A stretch of DNA of 32,753 bases from an uncultured Eubacteriales bacterium (GCA_958427375.1 CAUABY010000002.1:1-32753); one strand, 5' to 3'. Counted from the stretch's first letter, positions 22,262 to 29,674 are shown. The notes: generated from the sequence alone by a model not told the origin. Numbers and translations are program-made.

Positions 22262-22405
22262 ATGAATTGGGATAATTCGCAAATGGCTTCATCCGCCATA
22301 GCTCAGGGGATGGGCGGCATGTCTCTTGGTGAGCAGTGGGCGCTTGCCGCCATGCTGAGAGACGCTTACCCGGATGATGAACAGGAAGATGAAAATGAGG
22401 ATTAA
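22262..22405 (+). CDS. Reversed small gene (moron-like), 47-aa acidic protein
   Basis: A 47-residue protein on the strand opposite to the whole late operon. It begins MNWDNSQMASSAIAQGMGGM, has a helical middle (LGEQWALAAMLRDAY) and ends in a strongly acidic tail (PDDEQEDENED). GAAGGGAG lies 8 bases before ATG 22262, and a consensus promoter 50 bases upstream. Its stop overlaps the stop of the gp10-like gene (22402-22404), so the two genes meet end to end, and it is back to back with the tape measure gene. I do not recognise the protein. Independent promoter, opposite strand and insertion between structural genes are the hallmarks of a moron, a gene that may be expressed from the prophage. Small acidic phage proteins include inhibitors of host defence, but there is no motif to support a particular function. 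Confidence 0.72.
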   Translation: MNWDNSQMASSAIAQGMGGMSLGEQWALAAMLRDAYPDDEQEDENED

Positions 22406-22833
22406 ATAACCGTAAACCCTACCGCTTTCAAGGCTCTTGCAAGGTCGCTGTCTACTGCACCGCTGTCCACATACTCGTCTAAGGCTTCATCCATGAACGG
22501 GCGCGGAAGAGGCTGTTTCCAGCTTCCCCAGCCCTCTTCAACAATGGGAGTCAGGTCAATTCCGCTTGCGTTCTGCGGCTCTGAGACGTTCTCCAAGGTC
22601 AGCGTTGTGCCGTCCACGCGCGTAATCATCATTGCGTCGTCGACAAGGCCGCTGTCCTCCGTTTTTCTCCGTCTCGCCGTGGCTGATGGAGTTGCCGGAT
22701 AACTGTAGACCCTTTGCAGAGCTTTGTTTTGTATCGCCTTTTTAAGCCCATCGGCAATGTTGTCTCTCAGCGCGTTTTCAACTGCTGAATCCAGTAAGCC
22801 TCTTATGTTTGCATAATCTTGTAAAACGCTCAT
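22402..22833 (-). CDS. HK97 gp10-like tail completion/head-tail joining protein
   Basis: A 143-residue structural protein, probably of the HK97 gp10-like group that completes the tail or joins it to the head. It opens with a helical segment (DYANIRGLLDSAVENALRDN, LKKAIQNKALQRVYSYP), a basic region (ATARRRKTEDSGLVDDAMMI), then TLTLENVS, IVEEGWGSW and PRPFMDEALDEYV. The sequence of a Tyr/Arg-rich segment, G-L-x-D, x-V-x-x-G and PRPF is typical of this family. The start is ATG 22833, 5 bases after GGAGG; the in-frame TTG at 22845 overlaps that site. Its position after the major tail protein rather than before it is not the usual order. The plus-strand transcript from 22186 would be antisense to it. 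Confidence 0.72.
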   Translation of the reverse strand: MSVLQDYANIRGLLDSAVENALRDNIADGLKKAIQNKALQRVYSYPATPSATARRRKTEDSGLVDDAMMITRVDGTTLTLENVSEPQNASGIDLTPIVEEGWGSWKQPLPRPFMDEALDEYVDSGAVDSDLARALKAVGFTVI

Positions 22834-22898
22834 ATCCGCCTCCAAAACACAGGAGCAAGTCCGCCTTGTAAAGCGGGTTCATTCGTCTGCTTTGGAGC

Positions 22899-22930
22899 AA
22901 GCCCCCGACAGTGCGCCGGGGGCTTTATTT
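22899..22930 (+). terminator. GC-rich hairpin with plus-strand T-run
   Basis: AAGCCCCCG (22899-22907) and CGGGGGCTT (22917-22925) form a perfect 9-bp stem with a 9-base loop. On the plus strand it is followed by TTATTTTGTTT. In that direction it would end the transcript that begins at 22186. On the minus strand it lies just after the major tail protein gene and is not followed by T's, so there it may act as an mRNA-stabilising or partial attenuating hairpin. The gap 22834-22933 holds no gene. Confidence 0.6.
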
Positions 22931-22933
22931 TGT

Positions 22934-24058
22934 TTAAGTGACCTTCACAGGGACGGTGTCGGTGTAAACGGCCTTGGTTACGCTGTTCGTCACAGTCACG
23001 GTCGCCGTGGTATCTCCAGCGGCAATGCCGGACAGGGTGGGGGCGTGGGGGTCGTTGAACTTTGCGGTGGCCTCGTCGGCGGTGGAGAAGGTGACCTCGC
23101 TCATATCGGAGATGTTGGTGAGAGCACCAGAAACATCGTACTTGGCGGTCAACTCAATGTTTGCCCCGTTGGCAACGCTCACACCAGAGCCAGCGCCGAT
23201 GAAGTAAACGCCCTCAACAGCACCCGTGGAAGTGCCGGATACGAACTCGTCCACAATGTAGCAGTAGTTCGGCATGGCGTTGCTCGCGCAAATGTCGGTG
23301 CCCACCTCGTCAGCGGTCAAGCAGTTGCCGGACAAGTCAACAGAGCCGGGAGTGGTCTGGTTGATAGTGTCGGACAGTGCGCCGGTGAAGAAGTAGTAGG
23401 GGATGTAGTAGTGGCGAATCTTGAAGAGAGAAGAGTTCTTCGCATCGCCGCCGCCGTTCTTGGCATAGATGTTGACAGCGAAGTGGACGCGGCAAACCTT
23501 CGGCTGGAACAGCGCAGGAACTGCAAGCTGGAGAGCGGAGCTGTTCTGCACGAAGTATTTCACGCAGTAGGTGTTGCCAGCAACCGCAGTGAAGCCCTGA
23601 ATAACGCCGTTCTCGTCGACCTTGTAAGCCTTGCCGTTGTTCGCCGCAATGCTGTCCTTGTCGTTGCCGGTTGAGCCGAGAACATAGGCCACAGGGCCGT
23701 TCTGCCCGCCGAGAGGGGCGACTGCGCCGGTGAGTTTCAGCGTTGTATCGGTTGCGACAATGGGCTTGGAAGTCTCAACAACGCCGTTGCCGGTAAGGGT
23801 CTGACCGATGGTCAAAGCCATGTTGTTCAGAGAGGAATCGGCGGTCTTTGCGGTGAAGGAGAGGCGGGTGGTGTCGGGGATGTTGATGATAAGCATATTG
23901 CCGGGGCCGCCCTCAACAGCGCCGTCGTTCATGCTTCCAGAGGGGGAAAAGTCGGTAACGTACTTTGAAAAGCCTACAAGGTCATCGGTAGCGACATCGA
24001 ATGCCTCAAAGTAAGCGATACCTTTGGAAAACTCATACTGAGGGGTAAAGGTATACAT
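22934..24058 (-). CDS. Major tail protein-like, with C-terminal Ig-like domain
   Basis: A 374-residue virion protein, most likely the tail tube subunit. It opens MYTFTPQYEFSKGIAYFEAF, continues with VGFSKYVTDFSPSGSMNDGA and NMLIINIPDTTRLSFTAKTA, a layout like other Firmicutes major tail proteins, and has a central beta-rich core (FLxPKVCRVHFAVNIYAKNG). At about 295-374 there is an Ig-like (Big-type) domain: IELTAKYDVSGALTNISDM, then GIAAGDTTATVTVTNSVTK. Ig domains fused to tail tube subunits are displayed outside the tail and are common in gut phages. The ribosome binding site is AAGGAG. The gene is followed by a hairpin, as is the capsid gene. The alternative is another abundant tail structural protein. 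Confidence 0.7.
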   Translation of the reverse strand: MYTFTPQYEFSKGIAYFEAFDVATDDLVGFSKYVTDFSPSGSMNDGAVEGGPGNMLIINIPDTTRLSFTAKTADSSLNNMALTIGQTLTGNGVVETSKPIVATDTTLKLTGAVAPLGGQNGPVAYVLGSTGNDKDSIAANNGKAYKVDENGVIQGFTAVAGNTYCVKYFVQNSSALQLAVPALFQPKVCRVHFAVNIYAKNGGGDAKNSSLFKIRHYYIPYYFFTGALSDTINQTTPGSVDLSGNCLTADEVGTDICASNAMPNYCYIVDEFVSGTSTGAVEGVYFIGAGSGVSVANGANIELTAKYDVSGALTNISDMSEVTFSTADEATAKFNDPHAPTLSGIAAGDTTATVTVTNSVTKAVYTDTVPVKVT

Positions 24059-24071
24059 TATGTATCACTCC

Positions 24072-24869
24072 TTATTGTGATATAGGCTCAGGGAGCTGCC
24101 CCTTAGCCTTGGCTTCAATTTGTGCCAGTGTTTTAAATCCGTTGGGGAGTTCGGCTATTTTGTCAAACTTCCACGTGGGGTACGGTACGCCGTTTTCAAA
24201 TTTCGTAAGGCCAACCGCTTTCGCCAGCATGAATATCTGATAGCCCAAGCTCCTGTCTATTGCCCTGTCAAAGCCCTTAAATTTGCGAATAGGCCAATTC
24301 CACAGCTCGTCCGCGTCTTTCCCGATATTTGCCGCCACGGAATAGACCCACGCTTCAATTTCAACATCCAGTTTGGGCGCGTTTTGATTGGCAAGGTATT
24401 GCTCTGCTTCCACCAGTTCCGGGTTCCAGTTTTCGTCTGGTATCTGATAGTCGTTTTGCGCGGCGATTATCTGCCGCACCTCATCCATCATCTGTATTGA
24501 AAGCGTAATTCCATGCTCTTTAATCCATATCCCGGCAAGCGTATCTTCATTTCGCAGGGTGAAAATCTGATATCCATACTCGCCGTCGGAGAGCATGATT
24601 CGCTCCAATCGCAGAGCCTTTGCAAGAACGTTGAGAACAGGAGCTAAGAATGGGCTGCCGTTGCCGAGTTTGTCCATTTCGTCTATGCACTGGCACCAAG
24701 ACAAGCGGGCAAACTTAGGCGGTAGCGAGGATTGCATAAGTTCAAATGCCGCCGCCGCACTTCGGTACAGGCTGAAATCCCGCACGGTCAGCGGATAAAA
24801 TGTCAGTCCCTCAAATTCAATTTCTCTGTTTTCGCGGACTGCACTTGCATATTTGTTAACGCCTTTCAT
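24072..24869 (-). CDS. Tail assembly chaperone-like protein
   Basis: A 265-residue, mainly helical protein between connector-region genes and the major tail protein. It opens MKGVNKYASAVRENREIEFE and GLTFYPLTVRDFSLYRSAAA, then AQNDYQIPDENWNPELVEAE and GYQIFMLAKAVGL. The pattern (an E-F-E-G-L-T-F-Y-P opening, Q-N, N-P-E-L-V) is shared with proteins annotated as tail assembly chaperones in gut siphophages; I judge this likely but not certain. No programmed frameshift fusion is visible at its end. The start ATG 24869 follows AAGGAG; an in-frame ATG at 24890 would overlap that site. Confidence 0.55.
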   Translation of the reverse strand: MKGVNKYASAVRENREIEFEGLTFYPLTVRDFSLYRSAAAAFELMQSSLPPKFARLSWCQCIDEMDKLGNGSPFLAPVLNVLAKALRLERIMLSDGEYGYQIFTLRNEDTLAGIWIKEHGITLSIQMMDEVRQIIAAQNDYQIPDENWNPELVEAEQYLANQNAPKLDVEIEAWVYSVAANIGKDADELWNWPIRKFKGFDRAIDRSLGYQIFMLAKAVGLTKFENGVPYPTWKFDKIAELPNGFKTLAQIEAKAKGQLPEPISQ

Positions 24870-24896
24870 GCTTTTTTCTCCTTGGCGCATATGCCG

Positions 24897-25559
24897 TTAG
24901 ATGTTGTCGTCGCCGTTCCAGTCAATATACTGGTAGATTTTGTAGCCGGTGTTTACTCTCTCGTCGTCGAACTTCGTCACCTGATAGGTGTTTAGAGAGC
25001 CTATGCCGCCGAAGTTGATACCCTCGGTAGCCTGTAAAATCGCCTGCACAATGGCGAAAGACCTTGAGTTCCCCATCACTTGCATATTGGCCTCTATGCC
25101 GTAGTTGCACATGATGTTGTAGATGATGGTCTGCCGGAATATGTAGGTGTTTTTCTGCTGTATGCGGTTTGCGGGGCCGAGGTAAATTCTCAGCACACTC
25201 TGTGCGGAATCTTGGCTCTGCCTCACAAGCTCTTGCGGAAAAATCCGATAGCCGCGCTCCGCGTCGGGCGGTTCGGCCGGGTGAAGAGGGTCAAATTGAA
25301 TAGACTTTATCTGCTCAGGCGTGGGGGTGGGCTGTTCCAGAGGCTTTGCCCCGTCCCAATACAGCAGTTTCTTGAGGCGCACTCGCGGATAGAGATTGTC
25401 CGTCGGCGGAATATAATCTCGTGAGGGCAAGTCCATCAGATACTTCATCATCCGATAGGGAATTTCTTCCGCACCCTCCATCGTGTTCCCCGCTACTACT
25501 TTGGTGTACGGGTAATAGGGACTGTCGGTAGTGGGTTGAGTTCCTATCCAGTCAGCCAT
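24897..25559 (-). CDS. Head-tail/tail-terminator region protein, 220 aa
   Basis: Not confidently assigned. It opens MADWIGTQPTTDSPYYPYTK and has a Pro-rich middle (PLEQPTPTPEQIKSIQFDPL). Its C-terminal half, IYNIMCNYGIEANMQVMGN, FAIVQAILQATEGINFGGIG and VNTGYKIYQYIDWNG, reads like a small alpha/beta fold of tail-terminator type. The gene lies between the helical gene 25552-26130 and the chaperone-like gene, where tail terminator and connector genes usually are. GGAGG is 6 bases before ATG 25559, which overlaps the previous stop by 8 bases. Confidence 0.6.
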   Translation of the reverse strand: MADWIGTQPTTDSPYYPYTKVVAGNTMEGAEEIPYRMMKYLMDLPSRDYIPPTDNLYPRVRLKKLLYWDGAKPLEQPTPTPEQIKSIQFDPLHPAEPPDAERGYRIFPQELVRQSQDSAQSVLRIYLGPANRIQQKNTYIFRQTIIYNIMCNYGIEANMQVMGNSRSFAIVQAILQATEGINFGGIGSLNTYQVTKFDDERVNTGYKIYQYIDWNGDDNI

Positions 25560-26130
25560 TGTTGGCCTCCTTCTGAAGCCGTGCCGCCACCTCGTCCAAC
25601 TGCGCGAGCATTGCCTTGATTTTCTCCGGCGTAAGAGCACTGTTGAGAGCCAGCATCACACGATTTGTGGGGTCGTTGCGCTGTCGGATAAGAGCCTGTA
25701 TGCTTTCGTTGAGCATGAGGGTGAACGTCTTGAAGTCGTTCATCATTTCATATGCCTTGTCAGACACGCCGCTGTCTCTCTGGTGCATAAAGCGATTTAT
25801 CTGTGAGAATACGTGGCTCTCTGCCCACTCGTCGTAGGCCTCTTCACTCATGCAGGCATCCAGCACACCGCCCGTTTTCTTTTCGCCGATGTATGACACT
25901 TTCTGCTTGTCAAAGCTCTGGTGAAGATAGAGCTGTGCCAGAACGCCCATAAGGTACTGCTGCTTCAATCCGAACCGCTCTCTGAGCAGAGGGGGCAGTA
26001 AGCTGCCCTCAGGGGAACTCATCTCCTCGACACAGGCTATGGCAAAATACTTCGCCATGCCCTCTTTCTGCGCCAAGCTCAGATAATCGTCGGCATTTCT
26101 GAGCATTTCCTCGGTTATAACTATTGCCAT
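25552..26130 (-). CDS. Helical protein of the head-tail region, 192 aa
   Basis: Not recognised. An alpha-helical, Met/Leu-rich protein opening MAIVITEEMLRNADDYLSLA and ending in a coiled-coil-like IKAMLAQLDEVAARLQKE. It has no signal peptide or membrane segment. I prefer ATG 26130, 9 bases from AAGGAG; the ATG at 26136 is only 3 bases from it. Position in the connector cluster suggests a virion assembly or connector role. Confidence 0.62.
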   Translation of the reverse strand: MAIVITEEMLRNADDYLSLAQKEGMAKYFAIACVEEMSSPEGSLLPPLLRERFGLKQQYLMGVLAQLYLHQSFDKQKVSYIGEKKTGGVLDACMSEEAYDEWAESHVFSQINRFMHQRDSGVSDKAYEMMNDFKTFTLMLNESIQALIRQRNDPTNRVMLALNSALTPEKIKAMLAQLDEVAARLQKEANNG

Positions 26131-26162
26131 CGTCATTTTCTCCTTTTCTTTGGCGTTTAAGC

Positions 26163-26447
26163 TTATTTCTTGCGCTTCTGAGCGCTTTTCTTTTTCGGGG
26201 TGTCAGCGGTAGGTTCTCCGTCCAAAAGCCTATCTGTGCTTTCCTGCGGCTGAACAGCAACGTTTTTCTTGCAGTGCTTCCATTCGGGCAAAAGCACTGC
26301 GCACTGTCTCTGGCCGCAAAAGCGCTGATACGGGCAAAGGGAGTGGTATGCGTCCCGCTTGGACATGGTAGACGGCTGTGGTTCTCTGTCGCAGAGAATG
26401 TAAGGGATGTCAGCCGTCTCGTATGCGTGTTTACACTCGTAATTCAT
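26163..26447 (-). CDS. Cysteine-rich small protein, 94 aa
   Basis: Not recognised. The first 60 residues hold six cysteines (positions 5, 19, 38, 44, 49 and 59) and several histidines (CKHAYE, LCPYQRFCGQRQC, WKHCKK), consistent with two metal-binding sites. The tail is very basic and low in complexity (PKKKSAQKRKK). It starts at ATG 26447 behind AAGGAG; a longer frame upstream overlaps the neighbouring gene in a different frame and is not supported. A zinc-binding, Lys-rich protein in the connector region is unusual and may bind DNA or RNA rather than form part of the virion. Confidence 0.66.
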   Translation of the reverse strand: MNYECKHAYETADIPYILCDREPQPSTMSKRDAYHSLCPYQRFCGQRQCAVLLPEWKHCKKNVAVQPQESTDRLLDGEPTADTPKKKSAQKRKK

Positions 26448-26458
26448 AGTGGTTCTCC

Positions 26459-27772
26459 TTAATCCAGAAGTTCTATGCTCGCATGGATTCTGCTTTCTCC
26501 TCGTGTCGCTGCTACAATGAGGGGCTTGCGCGAAACCCCGTAGCAAACTACCGATACTTTATTCCCGTTCATAACAAAGCTGTATGCGGATTCGTCAGCC
26601 TCGGAAAAATCAAAGCTGACCGCTTCGTCAGTCTTGGAACCGTGTTCGTAGAAAGCCGCGCTTATCTCTGCGCTTTCAAAAGTGTGCAATGCCTCCGGCA
26701 AAGTGCTTGTGAACGCTACATACTCGCTCCCGCCGTTGCTCACGGATATAGTCACGGTTTGGGAAATGCTGTTGTTCTGCGCAAGTGTAACGGTTATATC
26801 TGCCTGCCCCTCTCCGATTGCTTTTACAAGCCCATTCTCATCCACAGTGAGAACGCGGGTGTTTGAAGAGGAAAAAGTATAACTGACAGGATTTGCCTCT
26901 GCAGAAGGCGTTTTTTCGCCGTTTCTCACGCTTTCAACAGCCAAGGTCTGAGCCGTTCCCACATTCATGCTTGTGCTTGCGGACACTACAAGCTGCCAGT
27001 TAAAGGCCAGTCCGTCAGCAACGCCGCGCTCAAAATCGTCCTGGGGCAAAGCCTCTGTCATTTCAATGGTGAAGGTGATAATATGGACACTGCTGGGGTC
27101 GTCTGTGAACTCCCGCGTGAAATTGTTCAGGCCGCGCATAGCGTAGGACATATTGCCCAGTAGTAGTCTGGTGTTTTCCCTGAAAGCCTTTGAGTGCTCG
27201 TTGAGCTGGCATACACATGAGATATAGTTTTTTGCCGTGATGCTGTTTTCGGTGGCGTGGCTTGCATTGCCAAGAGTACCCATCTTGGCGTAGCTCATCG
27301 GCACAGGAATCACATTCCCATAGAAATCAAGGATGTTTATGACCGCGTTGCAGCGACGGATAACTGCCTGTCCAACGCCGAGTCCCATGTTGTTAGGCTT
27401 GTAAACTATCCACCAGTTGTTGGCAAACTGCATATACGCCCCGATGGGCAGATAGGTAAGCCCCGCAGGCTGGATGATATGTACGCGCTGCCAATCGTCG
27501 GGCTGTAGCTCACCCGTTGTGGACGATGAGGCAAATGAAGTCCTGATTTTTATCGGAGTATACTCGTACCAATCCCTGTTGCTGTCCAAGCCTTGGCAAG
27601 CCGTAATGAATACGTTGTCCGCAATTTCGCCCACATCGGCGGCGTTGGCTAATGTCGGATGAATGAAATACTGCTCTTGCAGCCCTTGCGAGTGCATGAA
27701 GCCATCGGTTAGCGGGGCATAGTCATATCCGCCGACCATCCCAGCGTTGCGCGCAAGCTTTTGTAAGTCCAT
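26459..27772 (-). CDS. Virion protein with C-terminal Big_2-type Ig domain
   Basis: A 437-residue structural protein in the head-tail region. Residues 1-260 are a phage-specific domain I cannot name (DLQKLARNAGMVGGYDYAPL, then CQGLDSNRDWYEYTPIKI and NNWWIVYKPNNMGLGVGQAV). Residues about 262-345 are a bacterial Ig-like domain 2: SMNVGTAQTLAV, YTFSSSNTRVLTVDENGLV and AIGEGQADITVTL. A third beta domain of about 90 residues closes the protein. GGTGAGG lies just before ATG 27772. It could be a minor capsid or connector protein that displays the Ig domain on the particle. The Big_2 assignment is strong; the rest is by position. Confidence 0.68.
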   Translation of the reverse strand: MDLQKLARNAGMVGGYDYAPLTDGFMHSQGLQEQYFIHPTLANAADVGEIADNVFITACQGLDSNRDWYEYTPIKIRTSFASSSTTGELQPDDWQRVHIIQPAGLTYLPIGAYMQFANNWWIVYKPNNMGLGVGQAVIRRCNAVINILDFYGNVIPVPMSYAKMGTLGNASHATENSITAKNYISCVCQLNEHSKAFRENTRLLLGNMSYAMRGLNNFTREFTDDPSSVHIITFTIEMTEALPQDDFERGVADGLAFNWQLVVSASTSMNVGTAQTLAVESVRNGEKTPSAEANPVSYTFSSSNTRVLTVDENGLVKAIGEGQADITVTLAQNNSISQTVTISVSNGGSEYVAFTSTLPEALHTFESAEISAAFYEHGSKTDEAVSFDFSEADESAYSFVMNGNKVSVVCYGVSRKPLIVAATRGESRIHASIELLD

Positions 27773-27787
27773 GCCCTCACCTTCCTT

Positions 27788-28477
27788 TTAGATATCTGCG
27801 TTCAGCACAGTGTTGATATAGTTTTTGTTCTGCTCGTAGTGGCGCAGCATACCGAAAAGCTGCTGCATTACCTCTTTCTGCCGCGCTGTGCCGGAGTTGG
27901 TCTGAGACGCTTCGCTTATCGTGGCGAAAGAGCTGTCGCGTATCTTTGCCGTGCGTTCAAGAGCGTTGTTGTCAAAGCGGTGTTCCCACGCGGCATAAAT
28001 GCCGTATGCGAGTATGGATTGCTCGGTTTGGTTCAGGTCTGCCGCAAACTCGCCACGCTTGTAGAGATTGATGGAGAGCATGTCATCCAACGTCAGTGCT
28101 GTGTTGATAACAACGTCTCCGCTATCGCCATCATATACGCAGGAAATAGGGGAATAGGTCTTTGTCCCAAACTGGTCTTTGCCGAGAAGTCCGCAAGAGC
28201 ATATGTCAAAGCCAGTTATCCCTGTTTCTATAGTAACGGGGGCTTCCTGCGTTTCGAGTGGAGCATAGTCCACGTCCTCAAACTCCGGGGGGGTGAGGTT
28301 TTTCAACTTCAAGAGTATTTCGGGCGGGCGATTAAAGTAGGGGATAGCCCATTGCATATAGGCCGCCATACGGTTATAAAAAACAGCGGGGCGGTTTTTC
28401 ATGTCCCAATCAAGGGATAAATCTTTTTTTATGTAGGTCATGGCCTGCATTTCGATTGGTTCCCATGCTGTGCTCAC
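27788..28477 (-). CDS. Connector-region protein, 229 aa
   Basis: Not recognised. It starts at GTG 28477, 5 bases after GAGGTGAG. The sequence (AMTYIKKDLSLDWDMKNRP, FYNRMAAYMQWAIPYFNRPP, then ICSCGLLGKDQFG and TEQSILAYGIYAAWEHRFDN) mixes helices with a central beta region and has a coiled-coil-like end (KEVMQQLFGMLRHYEQNKNY). The helical start and the place two genes after the capsid cluster are consistent with an adaptor or head-completion protein. Confidence 0.6.
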   Translation of the reverse strand: MSTAWEPIEMQAMTYIKKDLSLDWDMKNRPAVFYNRMAAYMQWAIPYFNRPPEILLKLKNLTPPEFEDVDYAPLETQEAPVTIETGITGFDICSCGLLGKDQFGTKTYSPISCVYDGDSGDVVINTALTLDDMLSINLYKRGEFAADLNQTEQSILAYGIYAAWEHRFDNNALERTAKIRDSSFATISEASQTNSGTARQKEVMQQLFGMLRHYEQNKNYINTVLNADI

Positions 28478-28506
28478 AAAAACTCACCTCACTCTTGAAA
28501 AGTCGT

Positions 28507-28938
28507 TTATTCGATGCCGGTCGGCATGGTGATTGCAGCGCCATTGCCTTTGAGCGTATTTATCCAGTCTTCCGCAGCGCCGCGAACGTAGTTTTCAAGG
28601 TCTACACTCGCCGCTTCCAGCACCTTAATTGAACTGGCGCTCATTTTAGTAATAGTCAAATTTATAAGTTCCTGATCCAGCTTTGCCATCTGAGTCTCTG
28701 TGAGCTTGCCGCCCTGCGCCTCTTTCCACGTGGACACAAAGCGCTGATTGAGTTCTCCCACGGTCTGAATGGCGGCATCTCGCAGCTCATCCTTGGCCGC
28801 ATTGATGTTGGAGAGATGTTTGTTCTTGCCGGTTTTGGCACTGAGCCACGCAAAAGTCACAGTCAGTGCGATAATCGCAAGGTTCATAACAAGATTTGCC
28901 GCAATTTCAACTATTGCGTTCATAAGGGGTTCCATCAT
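28507..28938 (-). CDS. Single-pass membrane protein, LLH-holin-like
   Basis: A 143-residue protein with one hydrophobic segment near the N-terminus (VEIAANLVMNLAIIALTVTF, about 10-30), then a short basic stretch (KTGKNKHLS) and a long, amphipathic coiled coil (AAKDELRDAAIQTVGELNQ, LTETQMAKLDQELINLTITK, EAASVDLENYVRG). This topology is that of LLH-type phage holins. The location is odd, far from the endolysin and between capsid and connector genes, so a virion-associated membrane protein or an antiholin is an alternative. Start at the first of two adjacent ATGs (28938), with AAAGGA upstream. Confidence 0.62.
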   Translation of the reverse strand: MMEPLMNAIVEIAANLVMNLAIIALTVTFAWLSAKTGKNKHLSNINAAKDELRDAAIQTVGELNQRFVSTWKEAQGGKLTETQMAKLDQELINLTITKMSASSIKVLEAASVDLENYVRGAAEDWINTLKGNGAAITMPTGIE

Positions 28939-28959
28939 TTCAATCTTTTCCTTTCTTCC

Positions 28960-29619
28960 TTATAGGTCATTGGCGTTGAGAGCTTCCAGAATTGGCGTGA
29001 AAAGCCCTTTCCCGTCGTTTTTCTCTTTGGAGATATTGTTGAGCGCCACGACTTTTGCCCTGTCGCTGGCATACTTTTTCATGGGGCTACTGGCCTCCAT
29101 GAAAGCGTCGATGAAGCGTGTTGCCACAAGCTGCTGGTGCTCTTTGCAGAGGTTTCCGAACATTTCCTCGGCCTCGGAGATATCAGCTTTGAAGAGGAAA
29201 TCAAACATTCCCTCGCGACGCACAACCTCGTTTTCGGCATATGCGCAGTCGTAAAGTTCCCTCTGCTCGTCGGTCAGACCGTCCAGCACTATGATTTTTC
29301 GAGCTTTGATAAGCTGGGCGATAAGCGGCGTTATGAAAGTACTTTCAAACTCACTCATGGGCACGGAAAAAACTCTTCCGCTTCCGCTTATTTTTCGCCC
29401 GTTGCCAATAACAATTTCGTTATTGGCTATTACGCTGTCGATGTACACGCACTGCACCATCTTTTCGTCAGGCGAGACATATATCGTGTGCACGGGGGTG
29501 ACAGCAGGCGCAGGAGCGGTTTCCTTAGCCTTGGCGGCCTCTGCCGCTTTCTCAGCTGCTTTTTTCTTGCGCCCTTCAGCCATTTTTTTCTTCTGCTCTT
29601 CACTCATTGCCATTTTCAT
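28960..29619 (-). CDS. Head-region protein with basic coiled-coil N-terminus, 219 aa
   Basis: Not recognised. The first 35 residues are Lys/Ala/Glu-rich (QKKKMAEGRKKKAAEKAAEA), followed by a Pro/Ala linker (ETAPAPAVTPV) and a globular domain (YVSPDEKMVQCVYIDSVIAN, RVFSVPMSEFESTF, AKVVALNNISKEKNDGK). The gene lies directly after the capsid gene with a hairpin between them. AAAGGAG precedes ATG 29619. A capsid accessory or DNA-packaging-associated role is possible; the basic N-terminus could bind DNA. Confidence 0.6.
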   Translation of the reverse strand: MKMAMSEEQKKKMAEGRKKKAAEKAAEAAKAKETAPAPAVTPVHTIYVSPDEKMVQCVYIDSVIANNEIVIGNGRKISGSGRVFSVPMSEFESTFITPLIAQLIKARKIIVLDGLTDEQRELYDCAYAENEVVRREGMFDFLFKADISEAEEMFGNLCKEHQQLVATRFIDAFMEASSPMKKYASDRAKVVALNNISKEKNDGKGLFTPILEALNANDL

Positions 29620-29641
29620 TTTTCTCCTTTCGTGACAAGTT

Positions 29642-29674
29642 ATAGGGGAGGGAAGAAGTTAGCCCTCCCCCTAT
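29642..29674. promoter_or_regulatory. Intercistronic hairpin after the capsid gene
   Basis: ATAGGGGAGGG (29642-29652) pairs with CCCTCCCCCTAT (29663-29674) with one bulged base and a 10-base loop. It lies 12 bases past the capsid stop. On the minus strand it is followed by AACTTGTC, not a T-run, so it is more likely an mRNA-stabilising or partial attenuating structure than a full terminator. Confidence 0.55.

Noticed and set aside
25050..25070. A copy of the RHH half-site (TTGAGTTCC) in the late operon.
   Set aside because: It is a single half-site within a coding region without a partner arm or promoter; probably chance.
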